A DNA stretch of 22,227 nucleotides from JADJXV01 sp964527785 (GTDB lineage: Bacteria > Bacteroidota > Ignavibacteria > Kapaibacteriales > UBA961), in assembly GCA_964527785.1 (NCBI GenBank), contig CAZGNO010000058.1:1-22227 (forward strand), written 5' to 3'. The position numbers and the translations under genes are program-made. The stretch's first letter is position 1, and each line of letters starts with the position of its first letter. Below are positions 1-7,704 of the stretch, piece after piece. The notes under the pieces are model-generated. The model saw only the letters and a program-made list of their open reading frames with translations, was not told the DNA's origin and did not search any database.

Positions 1-21
1 AGTCAGGTGTAGCACCTGACT
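1..21. repeat. Perfect inverted repeat at the window edge
   Basis: Nine-base arms AGTCAGGTG and CACCTGACT flank a three-base loop, making a perfect hairpin. It lies outside any gene I can see and is cut by the window edge, so flanking U-tracts cannot be judged. It may be the terminator of a gene to the left; there is no T-run on its right side. Confidence 0.4.
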
Positions 22-95
22 TGACTAGGGAAGAAACTCAATACATTAATTGTTGTGTAACATCAGTTAGTATGTTGTGAAACCCTTCAAAAACA

Positions 96-122
96 AAAAG
101 CCCTGCAAATTGCAGGGCTTTT
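96..122 (-). terminator. Rho-independent terminator after the phosphohexomutase gene
   Basis: The arms AAAAGCCCTGCAA and TTGCAGGGCTTTT form a near-continuous stem. Read on the minus strand the hairpin is followed by a T-rich tail (the complement of AAACAAAA at 91-98). It sits 23 bases past the stop of the minus-strand mutase. The A-run/T-run symmetry means it could also stop plus-strand transcription. Confidence 0.85.
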
Positions 123-145
123 CATTAAAAAATCTATCTACATTC

Positions 146-1543
146 TTAATGCAGCTTCATTCCTTCATCAAGTATTTCATTTACCTTAGAGAGAGATTCA
201 GCTTCGGAATAGAATCGAATAAGCGGTTCTGTACCCGATGCTCGGATAAGAAGCCAGCCGGTTTCCAATTGGAATTTATACCCGTCGCGAGTATTGATTG
301 AACTGACATTGAAACGACCGATTTTGGTCGGATTTTTTTTGCAGGCATTCAATATTGCTCTTTTTTGTGCTTCAGTAACCGTCACATCACGACGAAGGAA
401 GCGATGTGTCCCAAATTCTGTATCGAGTTCGTCACAGAGTTGTTTGAGCGATTTTTTACGGGTCGCCATCATTTCGAGCAGAAGCAAACCATTGAAGATA
501 CCGTCGCGTTCAGGAATATGGATAATCGTTCCCAATCCGCCCGATTCTTCACCGCCAATAAGAATCTTCTGTTCGTTCATAAGTTTTGCCGTATGCTTGA
601 AGCCCACCGGTGTTTCATGCAATTTCAAGCCCATTTTCTCACAGTATTTCTCCACCATTGATGTGAGCGAAACTGTTTTGACCACAGCACCGCGTTTGCG
701 TTTATCTTCATACAGATATTTGAGCAAAAGCATGAAAATTCTATGAGAATCCACGAAACCGCCGAGATGGTCAACAGCACCAAGTCGGTCAGCGTCACCA
801 TCGGTTGCAATAGCTACAGAATGTTCGCCTAATTTCATTAAATCCATCAACGGAAGCAAATTGGGTGGAATTGGCTCAGGATGTCCTATTTCGCCGAACG
901 ACGGATTGAAGTCACCATGAATTTCATGAATATTCGGTAATAACCGTTTCATGGTATTGATTCCGGCACCATACATCGGGTCATACACAATATTAAGACC
1001 TGAATTGGTTATGGATTCGAGGTCAATTTTCTTTTTGATATAACGTAAGTAGGATTCTTTGGCGTCGAAAGGACGGATGGCACGGGTAGAGATGTAGGAA
1101 TCCATAGATTTGAGAACAACTTTGGGTGGCTTTGCCACAATTTTCTCAAGCTCTTTCTCAATCTCAGCTATCTGCTCAGGGTAAGCAGGTCCGCCGAACC
1201 CTCCTTTTACTTTGAATCCATTATAAATTGGTGGGTTATGACTGGCAGTTATGACGATACCAAGCGTAGCACCTTTTTGCTTAGTATGAAACGAGACTTG
1301 AGGAGTTGATGCAAAGTCCTCGGTAAGGTGAACAACGATACCCTTTGAAGCCAGTATTTTAGAGGTTTCTTCTGCAAATTCTTTCGACATAAACCGTGTA
1401 TCGTAACCAATCACAACAGCTGGGTTTTTGTCTTCAATTCTTTTTACATAGTTTGCAGTTGCTAGAGCTACAAGTTGTAAGTTTTCAAATGTAAAATCAC
1501 GAGCAATAACGCCCCGCCAACCATCTGTACCAAAAACAATCAT
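146..1543 (-). CDS. Phosphoglucomutase/phosphomannomutase (alpha-D-phosphohexomutase)
   Basis: This 465-residue cytoplasmic enzyme belongs to the alpha-D-phosphohexomutase superfamily, which interconverts hexose 1-phosphates and 6-phosphates for nucleotide-sugar and storage-polymer synthesis. All four active-site elements are visible: the phosphoserine loop TASHNPP (Ser101), the metal loop DGDADR (248-253), the sugar-specificity loop GGEESGG (about 330-336) and the phosphate-binding loop RASGTEP (434-440). The N-terminal FGTDGWRG is the usual start of the family, which supports the ATG at 1543. Length is normal. It is the last gene of a co-directional block with enolase (103-base gap) and ends in a strong hairpin. 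Whether glucose, mannose or glucosamine phosphate is the main substrate cannot be settled from motifs, so no symbol is given. Confidence 0.93.
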   Translation of the reverse strand: MIVFGTDGWRGVIARDFTFENLQLVALATANYVKRIEDKNPAVVIGYDTRFMSKEFAEETSKILASKGIVVHLTEDFASTPQVSFHTKQKGATLGIVITASHNPPIYNGFKVKGGFGGPAYPEQIAEIEKELEKIVAKPPKVVLKSMDSYISTRAIRPFDAKESYLRYIKKKIDLESITNSGLNIVYDPMYGAGINTMKRLLPNIHEIHGDFNPSFGEIGHPEPIPPNLLPLMDLMKLGEHSVAIATDGDADRLGAVDHLGGFVDSHRIFMLLLKYLYEDKRKRGAVVKTVSLTSMVEKYCEKMGLKLHETPVGFKHTAKLMNEQKILIGGEESGGLGTIIHIPERDGIFNGLLLLEMMATRKKSLKQLCDELDTEFGTHRFLRRDVTVTEAQKRAILNACKKNPTKIGRFNVSSINTRDGYKFQLETGWLLIRASGTEPLIRFYSEAESLSKVNEILDEGMKLH

Positions 1544-1646
1544 GGAAATCTCTTTTAAAAATAAATGGGGGAAATATTTTGAGATTAAATAGTATCACAT
1601 TAAAAGATACTAAGCTCTGTAAACTAAAGAAGAACCTTGAGAGATG

Positions 1647-2927
1647 TCAACTCAACGGTTCTAATCCGCCATAGATTCCTGCGCTACCGAGCATTTCTTC
1701 GATGCGTAGGAGTTGGTTGTATTTTGCCACACGGTCAGTGCGGCTTGGTGCGCCTGTTTTAATTTGCCCGGCATTTGTTGCTACAGCTATATCGGCAATT
1801 GTAGTATCTTCGGTCTCGCCGGAGCGATGTGAAATAATAGTTTTATAGCCGTATCGTTGGGCAAGACGAATAGTTTGAAGAGTTTCGGTAAGTGTACCAA
1901 TTTGATTAACTTTAATAAGAATTGCATTGGCAATTCCCTCTTCAATTCCACGTTGCAGGAATTCAGGATTGGTAACGAAAATATCATCTCCGACAAGTTG
2001 GATGTGGTCACCGAGTGCTTCTGTGAGTAATTTCCAACCGTTCCAATCATTTTCACCCATGCCGTCTTCAATTGAAATAATCGGATATTTCTCACAGAGC
2101 CCTACATACCATTCTACCATTTCTTCAGCAGTTAATTTCTTTTGGGAGGATTTATAGAAAACATAGCCGCCATCTCGTACCATTTCACTTGCTGCTACGT
2201 CCACAGCGAGCATAATATCTTCACCGGCAGTATACCCTGCTTTGTCAATTGCTTCAAGAATAACATCAAATGCTTCTTCGTTGGATGCAAGCGACGGTGC
2301 GAATCCTCCTTCATCTCCGACAGAAGTGATTTTCCCTTGTGATTTAAGCACTGACTTTAGGGCGTGAAATACATCTGTTCCCATTCTAAGAGCATCGGCG
2401 AAAGTCTCGGCACTCACCGGGATAATCATAAACTCTTGAATATCAACATTATTATCAGCGTGACGCCCCCCGTTAAGAATATTCATCATCGGGGTAGGGA
2501 GGAGGTGGGCATTGATGCCGCCTATATATCTATAGAGCGGCATACCAAGCCATGAAGCGGTTGCTTTTGCTACAGCCATCGAAACGGCAAGCATTGCATT
2601 AGCACCGAGTTTGGATTTGTTTTCTGTTCCGTCCAATTCAATGAGCAAGTCATCAATTTGTGTCTGCTCATCTGCATTGAGACCTATGAGTGTATCGGCA
2701 ATAATTTCATTTACATTGGCAACCGCATGAAGCGTTCCCTTGCCACCATACCTCGTTGAATCGCCGTCACGAAGCTCTACCGCTTCATGTTCTCCGGTAC
2801 TTGCACCGGAGGGAACCGCAGCGCGCCCCATAGAACCGTCTTCGAGAATAACATCGGCTTCGAGAGTAGGATTGCCGCGAGAATCCAGTATCTCACGAGC
2901 ATTAATTTCGGCAATGATTGGGGACAT
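1647..2927 (-). CDS. eno: Enolase (phosphopyruvate hydratase)
   Basis: Enolase converts 2-phosphoglycerate to phosphoenolpyruvate in glycolysis. The 426-residue form from the ATG at 2927 begins MSPIIAEINAREILDSRGNP, matching the family N-terminus; an upstream in-frame ATG at 2966 would add 13 non-homologous residues, so I reject it. Visible features are the mobile loop SGASTGEHE (40-48), catalytic Glu in GDEGGFAP (Glu206), magnesium ligands Asp243, Glu287 and Asp314, the signature LIKVNQIGT with catalytic Lys339, and SHRSGETED (367-375). The histidine loop reads GGRHADNN. It lies between the dehydratase gene and the phosphohexomutase on the same strand. No purine-rich ribosome site is seen upstream, as is common in Bacteroidota. 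Confidence 0.97.
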   Translation of the reverse strand: MSPIIAEINAREILDSRGNPTLEADVILEDGSMGRAAVPSGASTGEHEAVELRDGDSTRYGGKGTLHAVANVNEIIADTLIGLNADEQTQIDDLLIELDGTENKSKLGANAMLAVSMAVAKATASWLGMPLYRYIGGINAHLLPTPMMNILNGGRHADNNVDIQEFMIIPVSAETFADALRMGTDVFHALKSVLKSQGKITSVGDEGGFAPSLASNEEAFDVILEAIDKAGYTAGEDIMLAVDVAASEMVRDGGYVFYKSSQKKLTAEEMVEWYVGLCEKYPIISIEDGMGENDWNGWKLLTEALGDHIQLVGDDIFVTNPEFLQRGIEEGIANAILIKVNQIGTLTETLQTIRLAQRYGYKTIISHRSGETEDTTIADIAVATNAGQIKTGAPSRTDRVAKYNQLLRIEEMLGSAGIYGGLEPLS

Positions 2928-3015
2928 GAGCAAATTTCGTATTATTGAAAAAACATGAAACAGCACACCACGTTGAAGAGCGGGACTATACGATTGGCGT
3001 TAGCGAGAGCATAGG

Positions 3016-3318
3016 TTAGAAATTCAAACCGTCAATTTGAGCGGCAAGTTTGAAATCCAACTCTGTCAAACCTCCAACATCATGGGTTGATAGCGTTACC
3101 CTCAGTTTATTCCAACCATAGAGTAAGATATCAGGATGATGATCTAATTTTTCGGCAAGCAAAGCAATTGAATTAATAATTCCAACTGCCGCTATAAAAT
3201 TTGCAGCACCAATTTCGCGGACAATTGACTTTGAATTATCCTCCGGTTGCCGCCACATCGGATTGAGTTTGAGATAATGCCCGATAAATTCTTGGGTGAG
3301 TAGTGGAGGACGAGCCAT
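3016..3318 (-). CDS. Pterin-4a-carbinolamine dehydratase (4a-hydroxytetrahydrobiopterin dehydratase)
   Basis: A 100-residue protein of the PCD/DCoH (phhB) family, which dehydrates 4a-hydroxytetrahydropterin so that the pterin cofactor of aromatic amino acid hydroxylases can be recycled. The diagnostic segments are LDHHPDI (His60, His61) and the C-terminal THDVGGLTELD (His79, Asp80), which together hold the three active-site histidines. Length equals the family norm. It starts 23 bases after the thioredoxin stop, so the two are probably co-transcribed. No pterin-dependent hydroxylase is in this window; family members can also act in molybdopterin or folate side pathways, so the physiological partner is open. 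Confidence 0.9.
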   Translation of the reverse strand: MARPPLLTQEFIGHYLKLNPMWRQPEDNSKSIVREIGAANFIAAVGIINSIALLAEKLDHHPDILLYGWNKLRVTLSTHDVGGLTELDFKLAAQIDGLNF

Positions 3319-3341
3319 AATATATTTAAGAAAGTAGTGTA

Positions 3342-3668
3342 TTAGTTGAGCTGAGCTTCTAAATGCTCTACCATATATGGCTTGGATACTGCTCCAATAA
3401 TGGTGTCTACTAATTTTCCACCTTTGAAAATTAACAGTGTTGGTATTGACCGTACTCCATATTGCATAGCAATCTGTGGATTATTATCTACATCTACTTT
3501 CCCGATGGTTGCTTTTCCTTCATACTCACCGGCAAGGTCTTCAATGATTGGTGCAATCATTCTGCATGGACCACACCACGTAGCCCAAAAATCTACCAAA
3601 ACCGGCTTTGTTGACTCTAAAACATCCGCTTGAAAACTGCTGTCTGTTATGTGCAATGGCTGAGACAT
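3342..3668 (-). CDS. trxA: Thioredoxin
   Basis: A 108-residue cytoplasmic thioredoxin that reduces protein disulfides with electrons from thioredoxin reductase. The redox motif is WCGPC (Trp31-Cys35) after the FWATWC beta strand, and the cis-proline is in SIPT (Pro75). There is no signal peptide or membrane segment, and the length is that of a classic single-domain thioredoxin. A GGAG-containing purine run lies about 13 bases before the ATG, and a TAATTTTG -7 box lies 36-43 bases upstream, so it probably heads the transcript that continues into the dehydratase gene and perhaps enolase and the mutase. Confidence 0.96.
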   Translation of the reverse strand: MSQPLHITDSSFQADVLESTKPVLVDFWATWCGPCRMIAPIIEDLAGEYEGKATIGKVDVDNNPQIAMQYGVRSIPTLLIFKGGKLVDTIIGAVSKPYMVEHLEAQLN

Positions 3669-3703
3669 GATATAAATACTCCTCTGTGTAAAAATTTTTA
3701 CTA

Positions 3704-3711
3704 CAAAATTA
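3704..3711 (-). promoter_or_regulatory. Putative Bacteroidota -7 box for trxA
   Basis: On the minus strand the sequence reads TAATTTTG, a match to the TAnnTTTG -7 consensus of the Bacteroidota primary sigma factor. About 20 bases upstream there is a T-run (TTTTT) in place of a clear TTTG -33 element. The implied start of transcription is about 30 bases before the thioredoxin ATG. Confidence 0.5.
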
Positions 3712-4030
3712 CCAAAATTTGACGTAAGCTAAAAACGAATTATACTCAATTTTCGTGTCTAAGTGCATAAGTAGTGTTATCATATCACTCATAGAATCCG
3801 ACTTTACAAATGAAAATTTTCTTATTTGCTACACACATTCTCTGTGTAATAGTCTTATTTTACAGCTAATTACAGACACATTACAGCGACCGAACCGCAC
3901 TTTCTCAGTAAAGAAAAACAAACTTTTGCCGATAAAGAGATAATTATAGAATAAAGTATCAGCACCCTGCAATTATCATTTTCCCAAATGAGTATCATAC
4001 TTTTTACTTTAGTGGAAGTAATAAACATTG

Positions 4031-4038
4031 TATATTTG
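4031..4038 (+). promoter_or_regulatory. Putative -7 box immediately upstream of the sensor kinase
   Basis: TATATTTG matches the Bacteroidota -7 consensus TAnnTTTG. It ends only eight bases before the ATG at 4047, so if it is used the transcript would be leaderless or nearly so. A good -33 TTTG is not seen at the expected distance, so this is tentative. Confidence 0.35.
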
Positions 4039-4046
4039 GCTAAACA

Positions 4047-6113
4047 ATGAATACATCAGTTGAAATGAATATGCTTGAACAGCTAATTTCAAAAGAGCTT
4101 GAAACTGCTTCGAACGATCGCGAGAAGGTTGATATTCTTAATCATGCTGCTGAAAAGTACTATGATAAGCAACCGTTATTCGCCCTCGAACTTTCAACAC
4201 AAGCACGGGATATTGCCCAAAAGGCACTCTACCGAGCCGGTGAAGCATATAGTTTTCGTAACAGCGGTGCCGGGTATCTTGTTTTGTCACGTTTCACAGA
4301 GGCACTCTCCCACATTCAATATGCACTCCAACTATTCATTGATATTGATGATATTGACGGGCAAGCTGCAAGCTACACCATGCTTGGCATCATCTACTTC
4401 TATTTAGGGCAATACGACTCCGCTCTCGAATCCCAAAGTAATGCGCTCATAATTTATGAACAGCAAACAAACAAACGGATGATTGCTTCCTCATTGGGAA
4501 ATATAAGCATCATTTATCTAACTGTCGGTCAGTACGACGAAGCACTCAGCCATTCCCTTCGAGCATTAGCAACCCAAGAGGAGATGAAGGACATTTTGGG
4601 AACAGCCATCACTGCCAATAACATCGGCGGACTGTTTATTCGACTCGGTCATTTCGACACTGCTCTTAAATATTTGGAGCAGTCTATTGAAGTTTCCCGT
4701 CAGCTTAATAATAAATTTGGCATAAGTAAAGCTCTGCGTAATATCGGAATTGTACACGAACAAAAGAAGGATTATCATACTGCACTGGAGTATCAATCCC
4801 AAGCAATTGTTATTATTAAAGAGTTGGACGACAAACAGGGCTTCATCGAATCCCTGACACTCATGGGTGTTTCGTACCAAAAAATTAACGACTTCTCTAC
4901 CGCACTCTCATACCATGCAACTGCCCTCAAAGCATGTATTCAAATCGGGGAACAAAAGGTTCAAGTTGAGATTTTGAAGAATATTGCCGATTGCTATACT
5001 TCGCTCCTTAATTTTACAAAGGCGCTTGAATATCTGAATAAGGCGCACGAACTTGCATTAAAGATAGGAATTGACGATACACTTGTCGAAGTTCATTTTA
5101 GTTATTCCAAAACCTATGAGGCAATGAATAATTACCGTGAGGCACTTCGTCATTATGCTGAGTGGGCAAAACTTCGCGATAAGATTCTTGGCTCGGAGAA
5201 ACAAAAACTTATTGCAGTTATGGAAACAAGACTTGCAATCGAAAAGGCGATGAAAGAAAAAGAAATATTCCGCCTTAGGAATATTGAACTTACCCAGGCA
5301 TTGGATGAACTCGAAGAAAAACGTCATTCTCTGGCGGCTGCCTACCAGCAAATTGAGTCACAACAAACCGAAACTATCAAGATTAACCAAGAAATGGAAG
5401 TTGTTAATTCACGTTTGGTTGAACTTAACACTGAAAAGAATGAATTGTTGGGGATTGTAGCCCACGATCTCAAAAATTTTGTAACCGGTATGGTAATGTC
5501 AGGCGAAAGCATACGCCGTTATTACGACAAACTTTCTGCTGAAGAGGTTTATAAAGTTGGTGAACGTATCGAAACTGTTGCTCATCAGATGATGAATCTC
5601 ATTCACGGATTGCTTGATGCCAATACTATTGAATCAGGTAAGATTTCGTATTCCATTGAAGAAGTATCGCTCAATGATCTTGTTCCACCGCTTATTGAGG
5701 TGTATTCCGTTTCCTTTAAACGTAAGAATATTTCAATTGAGATTGAGTACGACGAAAAACCGTCAATTGCGCTTGCCGATAAAGAAAGAACATTTCAGGT
5801 TTTAGATAATTTGATATCGAACGCTGTTAAATATTCCAATCCTTCAAGTTCAATAACGATTCGTTTACGCAATTTACCTTCAACAATTCGGTGTGAGGTG
5901 ATAGACCAAGGTCCGGGAATTAGCATAGAAGAACAGCAATTATTATTTAAGAGGTTTCAGCGGCTCAGTGCTAAGCCAACCGGAGGAGAACATTCGTCAG
6001 GACTCGGTCTTGCAAATGCTCAAAAACTTATTCAGGGAATGAATGGGCAGATTTGGTGCGAAAGCGAAATTGGTGTTGGTTCAACTTTTATCTTCGAAGT
6101 TCCTGCAGCTTGA
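4047..6113 (+). CDS. Soluble TPR-repeat sensor histidine kinase
   Basis: A 688-residue cytoplasmic protein with no signal peptide or membrane segment. Roughly residues 60-385 are tandem tetratricopeptide repeats (recurring pattern G-x-x-Y-x-x-x-x-x-x-x-x-A-L), which usually bind proteins or peptides. Residues about 400-465 are charged and heptad-like, a probable coiled coil. A HisKA domain follows with the H-box AHDLKN (phospho-acceptor His473), then a HATPase domain with N-box Asn592 (LISNAVKYS), G1 box DQGPGIS (Asp620) and G2 box SSGLGLANA. There is no receiver domain and no response regulator next to it; the nearest regulator is the OmpR-type gene at 10252, in a separate unit. The signal is unknown. 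It has its own terminator and converges on the peptide array. Confidence 0.9.
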   Translation: MNTSVEMNMLEQLISKELETASNDREKVDILNHAAEKYYDKQPLFALELSTQARDIAQKALYRAGEAYSFRNSGAGYLVLSRFTEALSHIQYALQLFIDIDDIDGQAASYTMLGIIYFYLGQYDSALESQSNALIIYEQQTNKRMIASSLGNISIIYLTVGQYDEALSHSLRALATQEEMKDILGTAITANNIGGLFIRLGHFDTALKYLEQSIEVSRQLNNKFGISKALRNIGIVHEQKKDYHTALEYQSQAIVIIKELDDKQGFIESLTLMGVSYQKINDFSTALSYHATALKACIQIGEQKVQVEILKNIADCYTSLLNFTKALEYLNKAHELALKIGIDDTLVEVHFSYSKTYEAMNNYREALRHYAEWAKLRDKILGSEKQKLIAVMETRLAIEKAMKEKEIFRLRNIELTQALDELEEKRHSLAAAYQQIESQQTETIKINQEMEVVNSRLVELNTEKNELLGIVAHDLKNFVTGMVMSGESIRRYYDKLSAEEVYKVGERIETVAHQMMNLIHGLLDANTIESGKISYSIEEVSLNDLVPPLIEVYSVSFKRKNISIEIEYDEKPSIALADKERTFQVLDNLISNAVKYSNPSSSITIRLRNLPSTIRCEVIDQGPGISIEEQQLLFKRFQRLSAKPTGGEHSSGLGLANAQKLIQGMNGQIWCESEIGVGSTFIFEVPAA

Positions 6114-6144
6114 TATAATTGAATCTTACGCTTCTGTTTACAAG

Positions 6145-6174
6145 AACTGTCTTCTTACACGAGACAGTTTTTTT
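6145..6174 (+). terminator. Rho-independent terminator of the sensor kinase
   Basis: The arms AACTGTCT (6145-6152) and AGACAGTT (6162-6169) form an eight-pair stem with a nine-base loop, followed by a run of seven T (6168-6174). It sits between the kinase stop and the end of the convergent peptide array and works on the plus strand; read on the minus strand there is no T-run after it. Confidence 0.8.
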
Positions 6175-6184
6175 ATTTTAGGGC

Positions 6185-6346
6185 TTACGGACGGATTCCG
6201 GTATCAAACCATACTGCAGTGGTAATGCCTCCTATTGGCTTGTATTCTGTTACGATTGTGTTCATAGCTCCTCCGAGAATTGAGTCAATTTCAGAAGTGA
6301 AGAGATCGTCTATACTAATTAGATCAAGTGTTAGGATATCGTTCAT
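6185..6346 (-). CDS. Double-glycine-leader peptide, array copy 1 (last in operon)
   Basis: A 53-residue precursor-like peptide encoded on the minus strand. The leader runs from MNDILTLDL to SEIDSILGG (residues 1-26) and fits the double-glycine export consensus. The 27-residue core starts AMNTIVTEYKPIGG and ends in TAVWFDTGIRP. It is the most divergent member: the leader has DDLFTSEI where the others have EELS, position -7 is Ile rather than Met, and the core has a Tyr-Lys pair. No cysteine is present. It is the promoter-distal gene, 11 bases from the kinase terminator. The function is not recognised; bacteriocin, pheromone or modified natural product are all possible. Confidence 0.75.
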   Translation of the reverse strand: MNDILTLDLISIDDLFTSEIDSILGGAMNTIVTEYKPIGGITTAVWFDTGIRP

Positions 6347-6409
6347 GTTTTTTAGATTCTATTTTTTGAATGGAATGTATTTATGTATATTTCGTTGGAT
6401 TTACACTGG

Positions 6410-6571
6410 TTACGGGCGGATTCCTGTATCAAACCATACTGCTGTAATGATTCCGGCCTTTAGATTTTTTTCCATCACGATTGGATTCACAGCGCCACCA
6501 AGGATTGAATCCATTTCTAGTGTTGAAAGCTCTTCGATTGAGATGAGGTCTAGAGTTAGGGTATCATTCAT
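6410..6571 (-). CDS. Double-glycine-leader peptide, array copy 2
   Basis: A 53-residue paralogue of its neighbours. The leader (1-26) ends LEMDSILGG, with Leu-12, Glu-8, Met-7, Ile-4, Gly-2 and Gly-1 relative to the predicted cut. The 27-residue core begins AVNPIVMEKNLKAG and ends IITAVWFDTGIRP. Compared with copy 1, the last nine codons differ only at third positions (for example ACC/ACA Thr and CGT/CGC Arg), evidence that this strand and frame are under coding selection. The gap to copy 1 is 63 bases. There is no transmembrane segment and no cysteine. Confidence 0.78.
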   Translation of the reverse strand: MNDTLTLDLISIEELSTLEMDSILGGAVNPIVMEKNLKAGIITAVWFDTGIRP

Positions 6572-6606
6572 ATTTTTATTGTAGATAATATGTGAATCAC
6601 ATCACC

Positions 6607-6768
6607 TTATGGACGGATACCGGTATCAAACCACACTGCTGTGATAATTCCTACTGTAGGATTTTTTTCAATGACGATTGGATTCACTGCACCGCCAAGG
6701 ATTGAGTCCATTTCAAATGTTGAAAGTTCTTCGATTGAGATAAGGTCGAGAGTTAGGGTATCATTCAT
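6607..6768 (-). CDS. Double-glycine-leader peptide, array copy 3
   Basis: A 53-residue peptide closely related to copies 2 and 4. The leader ends FEMDSILGG and the core begins AVNPIVIEKNPTVG, then the shared IITAVWFDTGIRP. The stop and start match the array pattern exactly, and the 35-base gap to copy 2 is the shortest in the array. Differences from copies 2 and 4 are mostly synonymous or conservative, apart from a variable stretch at core residues 7-14. Confidence 0.78.
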   Translation of the reverse strand: MNDTLTLDLISIEELSTFEMDSILGGAVNPIVIEKNPTVGIITAVWFDTGIRP

Positions 6769-6827
6769 TGTTGTTTATGATAATTGTGACAAATTTTGTT
6801 TCTGGTTGTTTTGTAGAATCAATATAA

Positions 6828-6989
6828 TTACGGGCGAATACCGGTATCAAACCACACTGCTGTGATAATTCCTACTACTGGATTATTCTCCATTACGATT
6901 GGGTTTACTGCGCCACCTAGAATTGAGTCCATTTCAAGTGTGGAAAGTTCTTCTATATTTACAAGGTCGAGAGTTAGTGCGTTATTCAT
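6828..6989 (-). CDS. Double-glycine-leader peptide, array copy 4
   Basis: A 53-residue peptide starting MNNALTLDLVNIEELS. The leader ends LEMDSILGG and the core begins AVNPIVMENNPVVG, then IITAVWFDTGIRP. It shares the 27-residue AVNP-type core with copies 2 and 3 but the MNNAL start with copies 5-8, so it is intermediate between the two subfamilies. An A-rich TATAAAAAT stretch precedes the ATG, as at copies 2 and 7, and may help ribosome binding in place of a Shine-Dalgarno site. Confidence 0.78.
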   Translation of the reverse strand: MNNALTLDLVNIEELSTLEMDSILGGAVNPIVMENNPVVGIITAVWFDTGIRP

Positions 6990-7046
6990 ATTTTTATAAT
7001 TAAAGGTTAAACTTTTGTTATCTATTGTTGTAATTTATATTAAGAA

Positions 7047-7205
7047 TTACGGACGGATACCGGTATCAAACCATACTGCCGTGATAATTCCTGAATTTCC
7101 ACTTTCTACTACTATCGGGTCGGTTGTTCCGCCGAGGATTGAATCCATGTCGAATGCTGAAAGTTCTTCTATACTGATAAGGTCGAGGGTTAGGGCGTTG
7201 TTCAT
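7047..7205 (-). CDS. Double-glycine-leader peptide, array copy 5
   Basis: A 52-residue peptide starting MNNALTLDLISIEELS. The leader ends FDMDSILGG (Asp at -8 instead of Glu). The core is 26 residues, begins TTDPIVVESGNSG and ends IITAVWFDTGIRP. It is one codon shorter than copies 1-4, a change that keeps the frame. The encoded peptide is identical to those of copies 6 and 7, and the whole 217-base unit is identical to that of copy 6. Confidence 0.8.
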   Translation of the reverse strand: MNNALTLDLISIEELSAFDMDSILGGTTDPIVVESGNSGIITAVWFDTGIRP

Positions 7206-7263
7206 TTTTTTTATAATTAAGGGTTAAGTTTCTGTTATTTACTGATGAAATTTGTATTTAGAA

Positions 7264-7422
7264 TTACGGACGGATACCGGTATCAAACCATACTGCCGTG
7301 ATAATTCCTGAATTTCCACTTTCTACTACTATCGGGTCGGTTGTTCCGCCGAGGATTGAATCCATGTCGAATGCTGAAAGTTCTTCTATACTGATAAGGT
7401 CGAGGGTTAGGGCGTTGTTCAT
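7264..7422 (-). CDS. Double-glycine-leader peptide, array copy 6
   Basis: A 52-residue peptide identical to copies 5 and 7. The gene and its following spacer repeat copy 5 base for base over 217 bases, so this is either a very recent tandem duplication or a gene-conversion product. The leader ends FDMDSILGG and the core begins TTDPIVVESGNSG and ends TAVWFDTGIRP. Confidence 0.8.
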   Translation of the reverse strand: MNNALTLDLISIEELSAFDMDSILGGTTDPIVVESGNSGIITAVWFDTGIRP

Positions 7423-7480
7423 TTTTTTTATAATTAAGGGTTAAGTTTCTGTTATTTACTGATGAAATTTGTATTTAGAA

Positions 7481-7639
7481 TTACGGACGGATACCGGTAT
7501 CAAACCATACTGCCGTGATAATTCCTGAATTTCCACTTTCTACTACTATCGGGTCGGTTGTTCCGCCGAGGATTGAATCCATGTCAAATGCTGAAAGTTC
7601 TTCTATACTGATAAGGTCGAGTGTTAGGGCGTTGTTCAT
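7481..7639 (-). CDS. Double-glycine-leader peptide, array copy 7
   Basis: A 52-residue peptide with the same amino acid sequence as copies 5 and 6. I see only two coding differences and both are silent (Phe TTC to TTT; Thr ACC to ACA). Its upstream spacer, however, resembles that of copy 4 (TATTTTTATAATTAAAGG on the plus strand) rather than those of copies 5 and 6, which suggests recombination inside the array. Confidence 0.8.
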   Translation of the reverse strand: MNNALTLDLISIEELSAFDMDSILGGTTDPIVVESGNSGIITAVWFDTGIRP

Positions 7640-7704
7640 ATTTTTATAATTAAAGGTTAAGTTTCTGTTATCTATTGTTGTATTGTTGAGATTTGCTTTT
7701 TGAA

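Larger units (their letters stand above)
3669..4046. other. Divergent intergenic region between trxA and the sensor kinase
   Basis: This 378-base AT-rich gap separates minus-strand trxA from plus-strand kinase. It holds the putative trxA -7 box (3704-3711) and a TATATTTG box just before the kinase. A 62-codon plus-strand reading frame at 3755-3943 has no recognisable domain and no ribosome site, and I treat it as chance. I see no RNA gene or strong hairpin in it. Confidence 0.5.

Noticed and set aside
2928..2966. Upstream in-frame start for enolase
   Set aside because: It adds 13 residues before the conserved family N-terminus and has no better ribosome site.
3755..3943. 62-codon plus-strand reading frame between trxA and the sensor kinase
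   Set aside because: There is no ribosome site, domain or operon context, and it overlaps an AT-rich promoter region; most likely chance.
6121..6184. Terminator for the peptide operon on the minus strand
   Set aside because: The hairpin at 6145-6169 has its T-run only on the plus-strand side; nothing convincing ends the peptide transcript.
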